Assembly: GCA_045536305.1 (NCBI GenBank)
Contig: JAZSNH010000010.1
Coordinates: forward strand, 1-41,318
Length of the DNA: 41,318 bases
Source of the DNA: JAISGQ01 sp045536305
GTDB lineage: Bacteria > Bacillota > Clostridia > Oscillospirales > Acutalibacteraceae
Direction of reading: 5' to 3'
Each line of letters starts with the position of its first letter. Position 1 is the stretch's first letter. Made by a program: the position numbers and the translations under genes. Below are positions 23,701-31,011 of the stretch, in pieces. The notes beneath the pieces were generated by a model. The model made no database searches and was not told where the DNA came from. It saw only the letters and a program-made list of their open reading frames with translations.

Positions 23701-23888
23701 ACTCAATCACCTTATAAAACTCAAATTATCCTCTTGCCCCAAAGGCAGAGCTATGCTCTTTATTCCTTTACCCTTGACAGCAGAGCAACCGTCTCCACAT
23801 GCATGGAGACACCATTATGAATGTCAGAGCTCCTACTAAACTGGTCGAAGTCCGAAGGCTCCTACAAAACAAATCAACAAATTTGATG
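23701..23888. other. 188-base spacer; possible left boundary of the mobile island
   Basis: No gene seen. It contains a short inverted repeat GTCTCC/GGAGAC (23791-23810) and CAGAGC repeats, but no T tract that would make a clear terminator. It lies between ordinary chromosomal genes and the seven-gene operon, so an attachment site could be here. No direct repeat can be confirmed because the far end is outside the window. Confidence 0.3.
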
Positions 23889-24926
23889 TTATCCATGTAT
23901 CGCGCCCGGCAGCCGTTCCAGTTCTTTCCGAGTGTGCCAGTGCCCATGTTTATCATCCGTTACATAGTGGTTATGCCCATGAGAATGCATAATGGTATGT
24001 GTATGAGTCGATCCGTCATGAGTGTGTTCAAATGAATGTTGATGCTGGTGTTCGTGATGCCTGATCAGCGTATCGGCCACTACAAGGATCGAGCCTGCGA
24101 TCATGACGATCAAAGCCACGAGATACATCCACGATAATTGTTCACGAAGGAAAACAAATGACAGGAATGCTCCGACAAACGGTGCTACAGCATAGTAAGC
24201 ACTTGTCTTTGCCGCTCCCAGAACATTTTGTGCCCGGACATACAGGAAAATACTGAGTCCATAGGCGACAAAACCAAGCAGCAGTGCCACAGCAATATAT
24301 CCTGCTCCCGGCATGGCTTCCTTTTTGGTCAGTGCAATGACCAGCGCTCCCAACCCGGAGAAGATGCCTTTAAGCACTACGATCTCATAGGTGCTCTTGG
24401 ATGAAATGTTTCTCGTACAGTTGTTTTCAAATCCCCAGCAGACCGTAGCCAGTAATACAAGTGCTGAGCCATAAGAGAACTGAAAACTGCCAGCGCCTTC
24501 AAAGGAAAGCAGAATGCTGGATAAAGTGATCAATGCAATTGCAGCCCACAATCTTTTGGAAACAACCTCTTTGAAAAAGAAGAGAGCAATCACCGTAGTC
24601 GCCACGATTTCAAAGTTTCCGAGCAGTGAAGCATTTGCTGATGAACCATAGCTGATGCCGAGCATTAGGAAAATCGGTGCTGCAATATCAAGCACGATCA
24701 TGCCGATAACAAATGGTAGATCCTTCTTTGACAACCGTTCGGATTTCTGACGGTCTTTTTTATTGAAAACGGACAGGATTCCTATTCCTATTCCTGCGCC
24801 GAGATAAAGTAGCGCCGCCATCGTTGTCGGGCCGACCTCCCGCAGCAGGACTTTTGATATCGGTACATTGATGGCATAAAATACCGCCGCAAGAAAGGCA
24901 AACAGGATGGCTTTTGTTTTATTCAT
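23889..24926 (-). CDS. EamA (DMT) transporter with histidine-rich C-terminal tail
   Basis: A 345-residue inner-membrane transporter with two five-helix EamA repeats (about 1-140 and 155-290), entry motifs NVPISKVLL and GAAKTSAYYAVAPFVGA. After the last helix, about 55 residues carry some 17 His (HHEHQHQHSFEHTHDG, HTHTIMHSHGHNH), a metal-binding tail of the kind seen in zinc or nickel handling proteins. Transported substrate unknown. The start shares one base with the MutT stop (TAATG), so translation is coupled to the upstream gene. It is the last gene of the operon. Confidence 0.88.
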   Translation of the reverse strand: MNKTKAILFAFLAAVFYAINVPISKVLLREVGPTTMAALLYLGAGIGIGILSVFNKKDRQKSERLSKKDLPFVIGMIVLDIAAPIFLMLGISYGSSANASLLGNFEIVATTVIALFFFKEVVSKRLWAAIALITLSSILLSFEGAGSFQFSYGSALVLLATVCWGFENNCTRNISSKSTYEIVVLKGIFSGLGALVIALTKKEAMPGAGYIAVALLLGFVAYGLSIFLYVRAQNVLGAAKTSAYYAVAPFVGAFLSFVFLREQLSWMYLVALIVMIAGSILVVADTLIRHHEHQHQHSFEHTHDGSTHTHTIMHSHGHNHYVTDDKHGHWHTRKELERLPGAIHG

Positions 24927-25357
24927 TATGTTCTACACCTCCCCAAACCTTCTGTTGATTTCATGTGTGGCTCGATCTTCTCAATAAGCTTTATATCTGC
25001 CGGAAGCCACTGAACGCTGTATAACGTATCCTTCGATAACCATTTGGCGGCATCCGCCTCCAGGAGCTTTAACTCTCCATCAACCACCTCACACCAGAAG
25101 CAATCCATCGACAGGTGAAAGGTAGGATAGTCATATTCGATCGTCCCGATAAGGTCTCCTACACAGATCCTGGCATCCAGCTCTTCGAGTATTTCTCTTG
25201 CCAGGGCTTGCTGTGGTGTTTCGCCGGCCTCGATCTTTCCGCCAGGGAACTCCCACTGACCCTTGAACTCACCATAGCCTCTGGCCGTGGCAAATATCTT
25301 TTTCTTCTCTTGCAGCGAATCACATATGACCGCTGCTACGACTTTAACTGTTTTCAT
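24926..25357 (-). CDS. Nudix hydrolase, MutT/8-oxo-dGTP diphosphatase type
   Basis: A 143-residue protein with the full Nudix box GKIEAGETPQQALAREILEELDA (23 residues in the protein; key residues G, E, RE and EE are all present). The MutT-type extras ICDSLQEKKKIFATARG and QWEFPGGK precede it. It should hydrolyse a nucleoside triphosphate such as oxidised or otherwise altered dGTP. It overlaps the HNH gene by four bases (ATGA) and the transporter gene by one, so it belongs to this operon. The real substrate could differ from 8-oxo-dGTP. Confidence 0.88.
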   Translation of the reverse strand: MKTVKVVAAVICDSLQEKKKIFATARGYGEFKGQWEFPGGKIEAGETPQQALAREILEELDARICVGDLIGTIEYDYPTFHLSMDCFWCEVVDGELKLLEADAAKWLSKDTLYSVQWLPADIKLIEKIEPHMKSTEGLGRCRT

Positions 25358-26418
25358 GTATACGAATCGATAATACCTTTCAACTTTTCTACGTCTTCAG
25401 GCTTATCCAAAACATGCATCCGAGTATGACAATTCGGGCAAAGGGCCACCGTATTAGCAGTACTATCTTCGCCACCACGTGAGAGCCAAATAACATGATG
25501 TGTCTCAAGATAAGGATTACCTTTTTTATCTATAAAAGGCGCTGGCTGATTGCAGAACTGACATATGCCGTTTGCGCGCTTTCTGGTTTCTTTAACAACA
25601 TCAGCACTCCGGATAAAAGCACTTGAAGTTACGCTTCGGCGACCACCCGTTCCAGATGTTACAGTTTGTATATATTCCTCAGTTGTCTGCTCAATCTGAA
25701 CACTCTGTTTGGCACCAGGAACCCAGTTTATAAATCTATCTTCCTGAATAACCCACACAAAGGAATGAGCATCGATCAGCCTTGGTGTTCCTTGCATTGG
25801 AAGCATGTCTTCCATTACAGTGCGGATTTCTTTTATGATTCCTATAAAGCCCTGATAATTCTCCCAGCCGCACTTAAATGAAGTAGTGTAATCTATTTCC
25901 AGCGCAGCAAAACCTTTATCAAAATGGCCCGTACTGATAGGAAGGAAACGGGAGTCATCCTTTATAAAGAACAGGAAAGCAATCGTATCATACTTAGCAC
26001 CGAATACTTCTACAGCATTTGCAAATGCCGTGGCCTCATCGCAGAGAGGGTTCCGATAGATTTCGTACAGGGCCCTCTCAGCTTCAGGGCGGAATTTTGC
26101 ATTATTGGGATCGAGCCGATTCTTAAAATCTATCTGCTGGTTTTTGTTTACAAGATTGCCCGACTTATTAATTGCCCCGCGAGCGCAATCCGCGATTTTG
26201 CCGGTCCCGATCCAGGACTCGTTCCAGCTATTGAATTTGAGCTCTTTACGAGCTTCCTCTGCGATACGTGACTTGTAATCCTCCTCACGGCCAAGAAAAC
26301 CAGTGCTATCACGGAAGCTTATAAATCCGGGCTGTCCATCCATTTGTTGTACAAATGAGGTGAATCGCGATAGCTGCTCTACCAGTTTTGCTGTGTTTGT
26401 AACAAATGTATTACTCAT
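25354..26418 (-). CDS. HNH endonuclease with unknown N-terminal domain
   Basis: A 354-residue protein. The C-terminus (about 285-340) is an HNH nuclease: CQFC, then THHVIWLSRGG with the catalytic HH, N in STANTVALC and CPNCH, so the zinc Cys pairs and active residues are intact. The first 270 residues have no recognised motif; they include a mixed alpha/beta region (FLPISTGHFDKGFAALEIDY, then RLIDAHSFVWVI) of the sort seen fused to restriction-type HNH domains. Translationally coupled to MutT. Role as a DNA-cutting effector is likely from the family. Confidence 0.85.
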   Translation of the reverse strand: MSNTFVTNTAKLVEQLSRFTSFVQQMDGQPGFISFRDSTGFLGREEDYKSRIAEEARKELKFNSWNESWIGTGKIADCARGAINKSGNLVNKNQQIDFKNRLDPNNAKFRPEAERALYEIYRNPLCDEATAFANAVEVFGAKYDTIAFLFFIKDDSRFLPISTGHFDKGFAALEIDYTTSFKCGWENYQGFIGIIKEIRTVMEDMLPMQGTPRLIDAHSFVWVIQEDRFINWVPGAKQSVQIEQTTEEYIQTVTSGTGGRRSVTSSAFIRSADVVKETRKRANGICQFCNQPAPFIDKKGNPYLETHHVIWLSRGGEDSTANTVALCPNCHTRMHVLDKPEDVEKLKGIIDSYT

Positions 26419-26433
26419 AGGAGCTTACCTGCC

Positions 26434-27033
26434 TTACCTATCTAAATCGATGACTATTTGGTGCTTACGTTTTTCCTTCGTATAAGCAGCATACGCATCA
26501 GATTCTTTCTTCCTAATCTCTTCGCGCTGGATCTTGTTTCCGACATGGCTCGGATACTTTTCAAGAGCAGCTTCAACAGTCTTTTTGATCTCGCCAACAC
26601 GTACCGTTTTCTTGGATTTCCTATGTGACTCACGAATTCCGGCCGCTATGCCTGTCAGTTTAGCACTTGATTTCGTGTTATTAAGCTGAGCCAGCACACC
26701 ACGCAGCTCGTCTTCTGTGTAGTTCTCGATGAGCCAAACAGGAAAATCCTGATACTGGTTAAGCGCCGCAGGATACAAGTCCGATTCCTTTGGCCCGTCA
26801 TAATCAGGATAGTCCTTTGGTGTTAAATAATATGTACTCCATGAACCGTCTGAAGCGAGCAACCCATGATGGGTTACTTCTTCAACTTTATACTTCTTGG
26901 CGCATTCTTCGCATTCAATCATTACAGGGCCATCTTTATATCTGTTCCAGTCATCACCATAACTGGTTTGCGTTATCTTACCTTTCCCACACGGGCAGGT
27001 GGCCGAGCAGGTATACATTTCTTCCCAACTCAT
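26434..27033 (-). CDS. Zinc-ribbon protein, unknown
   Basis: A 199-residue protein with a Cys-rich N-terminus (CSATCPCGKGKI, later IECEEC) that should bind zinc, then a middle region with WLIENYTEDELRG and a basic, helical C-terminal half (KKTVEAALEKYP; KKESDAYAAYTKEKRK) likely to touch nucleic acid. The start at 27033 uses GGAGG seven bases upstream and shares its A with the preceding stop (TGATG). Not recognised as a family; its operon suggests a DNA-related role. Confidence 0.65.
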   Translation of the reverse strand: MSWEEMYTCSATCPCGKGKITQTSYGDDWNRYKDGPVMIECEECAKKYKVEEVTHHGLLASDGSWSTYYLTPKDYPDYDGPKESDLYPAALNQYQDFPVWLIENYTEDELRGVLAQLNNTKSSAKLTGIAAGIRESHRKSKKTVRVGEIKKTVEAALEKYPSHVGNKIQREEIRKKESDAYAAYTKEKRKHQIVIDLDR

Positions 27034-27653
27034 CACTGCTCCTCCTGTACCTTTTTCTTTCCGTAGCTTTTAGGAAAATACTCCTTCCCGAGCTGCCACA
27101 TGTATTTGTCTATCTCTTTCAGGTTGTACTGATCAAGGCCGTAAAATGACCTGAAATCGATAAGTGTTCCTTTGAACTTTTCATAATCCTTCAGATCCGG
27201 AGTCTTGAATGATGTGAACTTGTCACGGTCCCGGAAGTGGCACAGCACCTTCTCTACATAGCTATCGTAAATAGGATAGTCCAGCGGATTGTGATGGCTG
27301 CAGTACTTTGTAGCAAATGAATAGAAATTCCTCTCCACATTGCTTATGACCACTCTTTGGATATCTGATACGAGTGTGACATCACCCGACTTAAGCCGAG
27401 CATCAATATCCAGGGAAAGGATATGCTTTGCTACCGGATATACAGAAAAGATGTTTGTACTGTAAAAATCGTTAAGCGCCGCGACCTTCAAAAGGATATC
27501 AGACATATCAGTGTTCCCCGGGCAAAGAGTGAAGAAGAGCTTGTCCAGCGCATCTTCCTGAAGATGATAGTTTTCCAGCTCATCCCAGGCACGAAGATAA
27601 TGCTCAACCTGCTCAGCAGAAGGATTAGGCACATTGATTTTTACAGTCCTCAT
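27033..27653 (-). CDS. Possible OGG/HhH-like fold protein
   Basis: A 206-residue, mostly helical protein. The segment NFYSFATKYCSHHNP with YPIYDSYVEKVL (about 108-136) resembles proteins annotated as 8-oxoguanine-glycosylase-fold that occur in defence loci; in these the fold is kept but the catalytic Lys/Asp pair is often unclear. No catalytic Lys-Asp motif could be identified here. Start has GGAGG upstream; four bases separate it from the Mrr stop. Fold call is from memory of similar motifs, so moderate. Confidence 0.5.
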   Translation of the reverse strand: MRTVKINVPNPSAEQVEHYLRAWDELENYHLQEDALDKLFFTLCPGNTDMSDILLKVAALNDFYSTNIFSVYPVAKHILSLDIDARLKSGDVTLVSDIQRVVISNVERNFYSFATKYCSHHNPLDYPIYDSYVEKVLCHFRDRDKFTSFKTPDLKDYEKFKGTLIDFRSFYGLDQYNLKEIDKYMWQLGKEYFPKSYGKKKVQEEQ

Positions 27654-27657
27654 ACCA

Positions 27658-28647
27658 TCACTCCTCCTTCGGAACCGGAATATAAACCATCTTGAGAGGG
27701 ATCATCTTCCTATACTTTTCACTCAAGTCCTCATAGTATTTCAAAATCAGCTCAACCAGCTCCGCGCCATTTATACCACGGATAATAGGTGTGCTTTCCA
27801 GATACTTCTGAGCATTCTTCGTGTAGTTGGACAGTGTGATAAACAACCCGTAATCACCCTCACGCATTGCGCCTTTTAAAGATTGGATAGTTGTTTCGTT
27901 TATGTCTCCATTCTGGCTTTTTACCTGCACAAGAATACGAGGCGGAAGCTCATCCTTGTATGCAGTTATATCAATACCACTGTCGCCGCCCTGCGGAGAG
28001 ACCTTGGTCCGATATCCCATCGCCCGTAATAGATCAGCCACAAAGTCTTCCAGGTCATAACCTTTAAACTGTCGACTGAGCTCCTTTAATATGAAGTCTT
28101 TAGTGCTTTCAATGATATCCTCGGCGGTAGCGCCAATGCTCTCATCTTCAGAATCGGAAGAATAATTCTTCTTGAAATCCTTATCAAGGGCAGCCATAAA
28201 CTCATCAGCATAGTTCTTAACAGTAAAGAAGGACATGGCCGAGCCTATCTCGTAAAGTGCTCCTTGTGAAAAGGCGGTTCGAGGCAGATGCTTCAGCCAT
28301 TTCACTTTTCTTGTCTGGACGTAGTCAGGCTGAGAAGGATCATATACATAGGCTCCTTCCACAACACCAATATTTACCTCGCGGTTGATTTTAGAAGGAA
28401 ACACCACATAGTCGCCAATCTGCGCCTCATAGCAAAAACGATACAGCATGCCTGCGCCGGTAGCTATGCTTCCTTTCTTGGCGTCAGGATATGTAGCTGT
28501 GTATTTTTCCTTAAAAGCGTCACGGTTGGCTTCAATCTTACTCAGGTCACCCATCTCATGCCAGCCGATTGCAATCACATTCTCCTTGAGGAACAGATTG
28601 TCATCTTTCGTGTGAATTCCCCATATTTTTTTCTCTTCATTAGTCAT
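27658..28647 (-). CDS. Mrr-type restriction endonuclease with PUA/EVE-like N-terminal region
   Basis: A 329-residue protein. Start at 28647 has GAGGG 8 bases upstream; two earlier ATGs are less well placed. Residues 1-135 (WGIHTKDDNLFL, IAIGWHEMGDL, GDYVVFPSKINREVNIG) look like a PUA/EVE-like base-sensing domain. Residues about 180-310 are the Mrr catalytic domain: LLRAMGYRTKVSPQGGDSG, IDITAY and QVKSQ give the PD-(D/E)xK site (Asp near 224, Gln-x-Lys near 241). Mrr enzymes cut DNA carrying modified bases. Two bases separate an alternative start from the XRE stop. Confidence 0.85.
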   Translation of the reverse strand: MTNEEKKIWGIHTKDDNLFLKENVIAIGWHEMGDLSKIEANRDAFKEKYTATYPDAKKGSIATGAGMLYRFCYEAQIGDYVVFPSKINREVNIGVVEGAYVYDPSQPDYVQTRKVKWLKHLPRTAFSQGALYEIGSAMSFFTVKNYADEFMAALDKDFKKNYSSDSEDESIGATAEDIIESTKDFILKELSRQFKGYDLEDFVADLLRAMGYRTKVSPQGGDSGIDITAYKDELPPRILVQVKSQNGDINETTIQSLKGAMREGDYGLFITLSNYTKNAQKYLESTPIIRGINGAELVELILKYYEDLSEKYRKMIPLKMVYIPVPKEE

Positions 28648-28664
28648 GATCATGTCCCTCATTT

Positions 28665-28877
28665 CTACTGTTCTTTTTTGACGTAAGTAAGCTGGACGTC
28701 GTATCCAAGCTGCTCCATCATTTTTATATAGGTGGCGTTCACAATCTTCTCCGGGCTTTTAATAAGACGATTCACATATGAGGGAGAAGTACCCACCTTT
28801 TCAGCTAATTCAGCCTGCGTAGTCTGTTCTTCCACGCATTTCACCTTTACATCTATCTCAATATTGTTCTTTAACAT
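28665..28877 (-). CDS. Small XRE-type HTH regulator
   Basis: A 70-residue protein with a helix-turn-helix (TQAELAEKVGTSPSYVNRLIKS) of the Cro/CI kind and a short C-terminal part (MMEQLGYDVQLTYVKK) seen in toxin-antitoxin and phage regulators. It heads the seven-gene operon. A 17-base palindrome near the -10 is the obvious candidate operator, which suggests autoregulation. AGGAAGG lies before the ATG. Confidence 0.8.
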   Translation of the reverse strand: MLKNNIEIDVKVKCVEEQTTQAELAEKVGTSPSYVNRLIKSPEKIVNATYIKMMEQLGYDVQLTYVKKEQ

Positions 28878-28907
28878 GCCTTCCTACCTCATACGAGTTA
28901 AATCCAA

Positions 28908-28924
28908 TTTCACTATCAGTGCAA
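28908..28924 (-). promoter_or_regulatory. Palindromic operator at the operon promoter
   Basis: Pattern TTnCACTnnnAGTGnAA, 17 bases, lying 3 to 19 bases downstream of the -10, so over the transcription start. The small XRE protein encoded next is the likely binder. Palindromicity is seen; binding is inference. Confidence 0.6.
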
Positions 28925-28927
28925 TTT

Positions 28928-28936
28928 ATTATATCA
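28928..28936 (-). promoter_or_regulatory. Extended -10 promoter of the seven-gene operon
   Basis: Minus-strand TGATATAAT (TG at 28936-28935, TATAAT at 28933-28928), an extended -10. The -35 region (ATGAAA, 17 bases upstream) is weak, as is usual with extended -10 sites. Confidence 0.6.
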
Positions 28937-28975
28937 CAGAACACCGCAAATTTCATCAAGAATTTGTAAACACAA

Positions 28976-29001
28976 CGAAAAAAGCGCCCCCGAAGGAGCG
29001 C
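28976..29001 (-). terminator. Terminator of the recombinase operon
   Basis: Minus-strand stem GCGCTCC (29001-28995), loop TTCG, GGGGCGC (28990-28984), followed by a T run. It lies just after the 523-aa recombinase stop and separates it from the seven-gene operon. Confidence 0.85.
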
Positions 29002-29016
29002 CGGCAAGTAATACCC

Positions 29017-30588
29017 TTATGCTTCGACCTCGATTTCCAGGCCGGATTTGAATTCGACGATCAGCATCTCGTCGCAAACGGTGATCTTCTCGATCAGCCT
29101 ACGGACCAGTGTGTCCGAGTATTCTGTAACCGCTTCGACCTGCTCATCCAGGAAGGAAGCCAAATCCTCGATGCGATCCTGGACATCTTTCTTCATGGCA
29201 GCCTCGGTCAAGATGGCTTGGCGTTTTTCCCGCAGCGTCATGATCGCATCGCCGATCTCATCGATTTTGCTCTGGTCTTTTCCGGCATCGAGGAGCTCCG
29301 TCTGCTTTTCTTTCACGGCAGCATCGATCTCGGCAAGCTGTGCATCTGTATCTTCCTCGAGCACTGAGCGGATGTTATCGCGTAGCTCCGGCAGAATAGT
29401 GTCCTTCCTGGACCAGGCATCGTTTACAGCCGTAACAACCGCAGCCTGAAGAACCTCCTCATGGATCGTTCTGGCAGGGCAGTCAATCCCGCTGCTCTTT
29501 TTAAGGACTCTGCTCACGCAGCGCCAGACGGTTGATTTGCACCCGCGGTTATTCCACTTGATTCTCCTGAAAATATCTCCGCAGTGCCCGCAGAACACAA
29601 TGCTCGACAAGGCGTAGCGGGCGCTGTAAATGCGTTTCTTTCCATCGGTCAGGATGTTCGCGCGTCTTGCTATCTCGGCCTGCACCCGGAGGAACACATC
29701 TTTATCGATAATCGCCTCGTGGCTGCCTTCCACATAGTACTTTGGAGCGATGCCGTTGTTGTTGACTCGTTTCTTCTCGAGGGTGTTCACCGTGTAGGTT
29801 TTCTGAAGAAGTGCATCGCCGATATACTTCTCATTGGTGAGGATCTGTTTAATATTGCTCTCGTGCCACTTCTCATGGCCGGCCCCGTTCAAAATCCCGT
29901 CAGCCTCAAGACTGCGCTTGATCTGTAAAAAGCTCGCGCCATCCATATACTCCGCGTAGATTCGTCTGACGATGGCAGCCTCCTCCGGAACAATGATGAG
30001 CTTTCCATCCTCGTCTTTTGTGTAGCCCAGGAACCAATTGTGGTTGATCTGTACCTTGCCTTGCTGATTTCTAAACTGGATACCGAGGCGCACGTTCGCC
30101 GACAGGGATTCTGATTCCTGCTGGGCCAGGGCCGCCATGATCGTCATCAGAACTTCTCCCTTGGCATCCAGGGTGTTGATGTTTTCTTTTTCGAAGAACA
30201 CCGCGATGTTCATATCCTTAAGCTCGCGAGTGTATTTCAGGCAGTCCACCGTGTTTCGGGAGAAACGGCTGATGGACTTTGTAAGGATCATGTCGATCTT
30301 GCCGGCTTTGCAATCCTCGATCATGCGGTTGAACTCGTCACGCTTTTTGGTGTTGGTACCGGTGATACCGTCGTCAGCATACACCTCGACCATTTCCCAC
30401 TCCGGATTACTTTTGATGTAATTGGTGTAATGCTCGACCTGTACATCGTAGCTGGATTCCTGTTCCTCGAATTCTGTGGAGACTCGGCAGTAAGCAGCGA
30501 CTCTGGTCTTTTGTACTTTTGCTGCGGGCTTTTGTGTACCGATGGTACGCCTTGCCGGAATCACCGTAATGTTCTGTGCTAATGCCAT
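29017..30588 (-). CDS. Large serine recombinase
   Basis: A 523-residue protein. The resolvase domain (about 27-165) has RVAAYCRVSTEFEEQESS with nucleophile Ser37 and the RFSRNTVDC motif. The recombinase domain covers about 180-300, followed by a zinc ribbon (FCGHCGDIFRR ... CPAR) and a long coiled coil (about 400-490). Such enzymes integrate and excise phages by recombining attP and attB. The start shares one base with the upstream recombinase-domain gene stop (TAATG). Last of three coupled recombinase genes. Confidence 0.93.
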   Translation of the reverse strand: MALAQNITVIPARRTIGTQKPAAKVQKTRVAAYCRVSTEFEEQESSYDVQVEHYTNYIKSNPEWEMVEVYADDGITGTNTKKRDEFNRMIEDCKAGKIDMILTKSISRFSRNTVDCLKYTRELKDMNIAVFFEKENINTLDAKGEVLMTIMAALAQQESESLSANVRLGIQFRNQQGKVQINHNWFLGYTKDEDGKLIIVPEEAAIVRRIYAEYMDGASFLQIKRSLEADGILNGAGHEKWHESNIKQILTNEKYIGDALLQKTYTVNTLEKKRVNNNGIAPKYYVEGSHEAIIDKDVFLRVQAEIARRANILTDGKKRIYSARYALSSIVFCGHCGDIFRRIKWNNRGCKSTVWRCVSRVLKKSSGIDCPARTIHEEVLQAAVVTAVNDAWSRKDTILPELRDNIRSVLEEDTDAQLAEIDAAVKEKQTELLDAGKDQSKIDEIGDAIMTLREKRQAILTEAAMKKDVQDRIEDLASFLDEQVEAVTEYSDTLVRRLIEKITVCDEMLIVEFKSGLEIEVEA

Positions 30589-31010
30589 TATCCGCTCACC
30601 TCACTTTGTATCAGGCTGTATGCGTATTCGGCCTGCCTGATTGGGTTTTCATATTTCACCGGGACCCTCGGCATAGAAAAGCAGGTGTGGGCAATAGGCT
30701 GCTCGACCTTCTTGTGGTTTTTCTTATCCCGTCCCAGAGCTTTCTCTCTGCGGATGCGTTCTTCCTCAATCTGTCGGGCTGTCTCTTCTGTAAAGATTGC
30801 AGGGTAGAAACTGTCACCGAGTAGTTTTGTGTTTTGGATCATCCGCTTGACTCCGCAGTGGCTCATGATAAGTCCCACATCCTCCGCCGCCGATTTAAAC
30901 GACATCCCGCTTAGGTAGTTTTGGACTATCTTGTGGAGGTTGGCTGCCTTTTCTTCATTCACAACCGCCTTACCACCGATGATGTCATATCCGTATGGTG
31001 TGTGTTGCAT
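30588..31010 (-). CDS. Recombinase-domain-only protein lacking a catalytic domain
   Basis: A 140-residue protein that starts directly at HTPYGYDIIGGKAVVNEEKA and continues LHKIVQNYLSGMSFKSAAEDVG, the PF07508-like DNA-binding domain of serine recombinases, but with no resolvase domain and no catalytic Ser. It has its own start and a tight fit between two full recombinases (no bases to spare on the left, one on the right), so it is a real gene and not a broken copy. Likely an accessory factor that guides the partners' DNA binding. Confidence 0.7.
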   Translation of the reverse strand: MQHTPYGYDIIGGKAVVNEEKAANLHKIVQNYLSGMSFKSAAEDVGLIMSHCGVKRMIQNTKLLGDSFYPAIFTEETARQIEEERIRREKALGRDKKNHKKVEQPIAHTCFSMPRVPVKYENPIRQAEYAYSLIQSEVSG

Positions 31011-31011
31011 A

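Noticed and set aside
23791..23810. Inverted repeat GTCTCC/GGAGAC as terminator of the operon ending at 23889.
   Set aside because: No T run follows on either strand; only a weak hairpin.
23701..23888. Attachment site of the element.
   Set aside because: No direct repeat can be tested because the other end of the element is not in the window; kept only as a possible boundary.
30588..31010. Pseudogene fragment of a recombinase.
   Set aside because: It has its own start, intact frame and single-base junctions with both neighbours.
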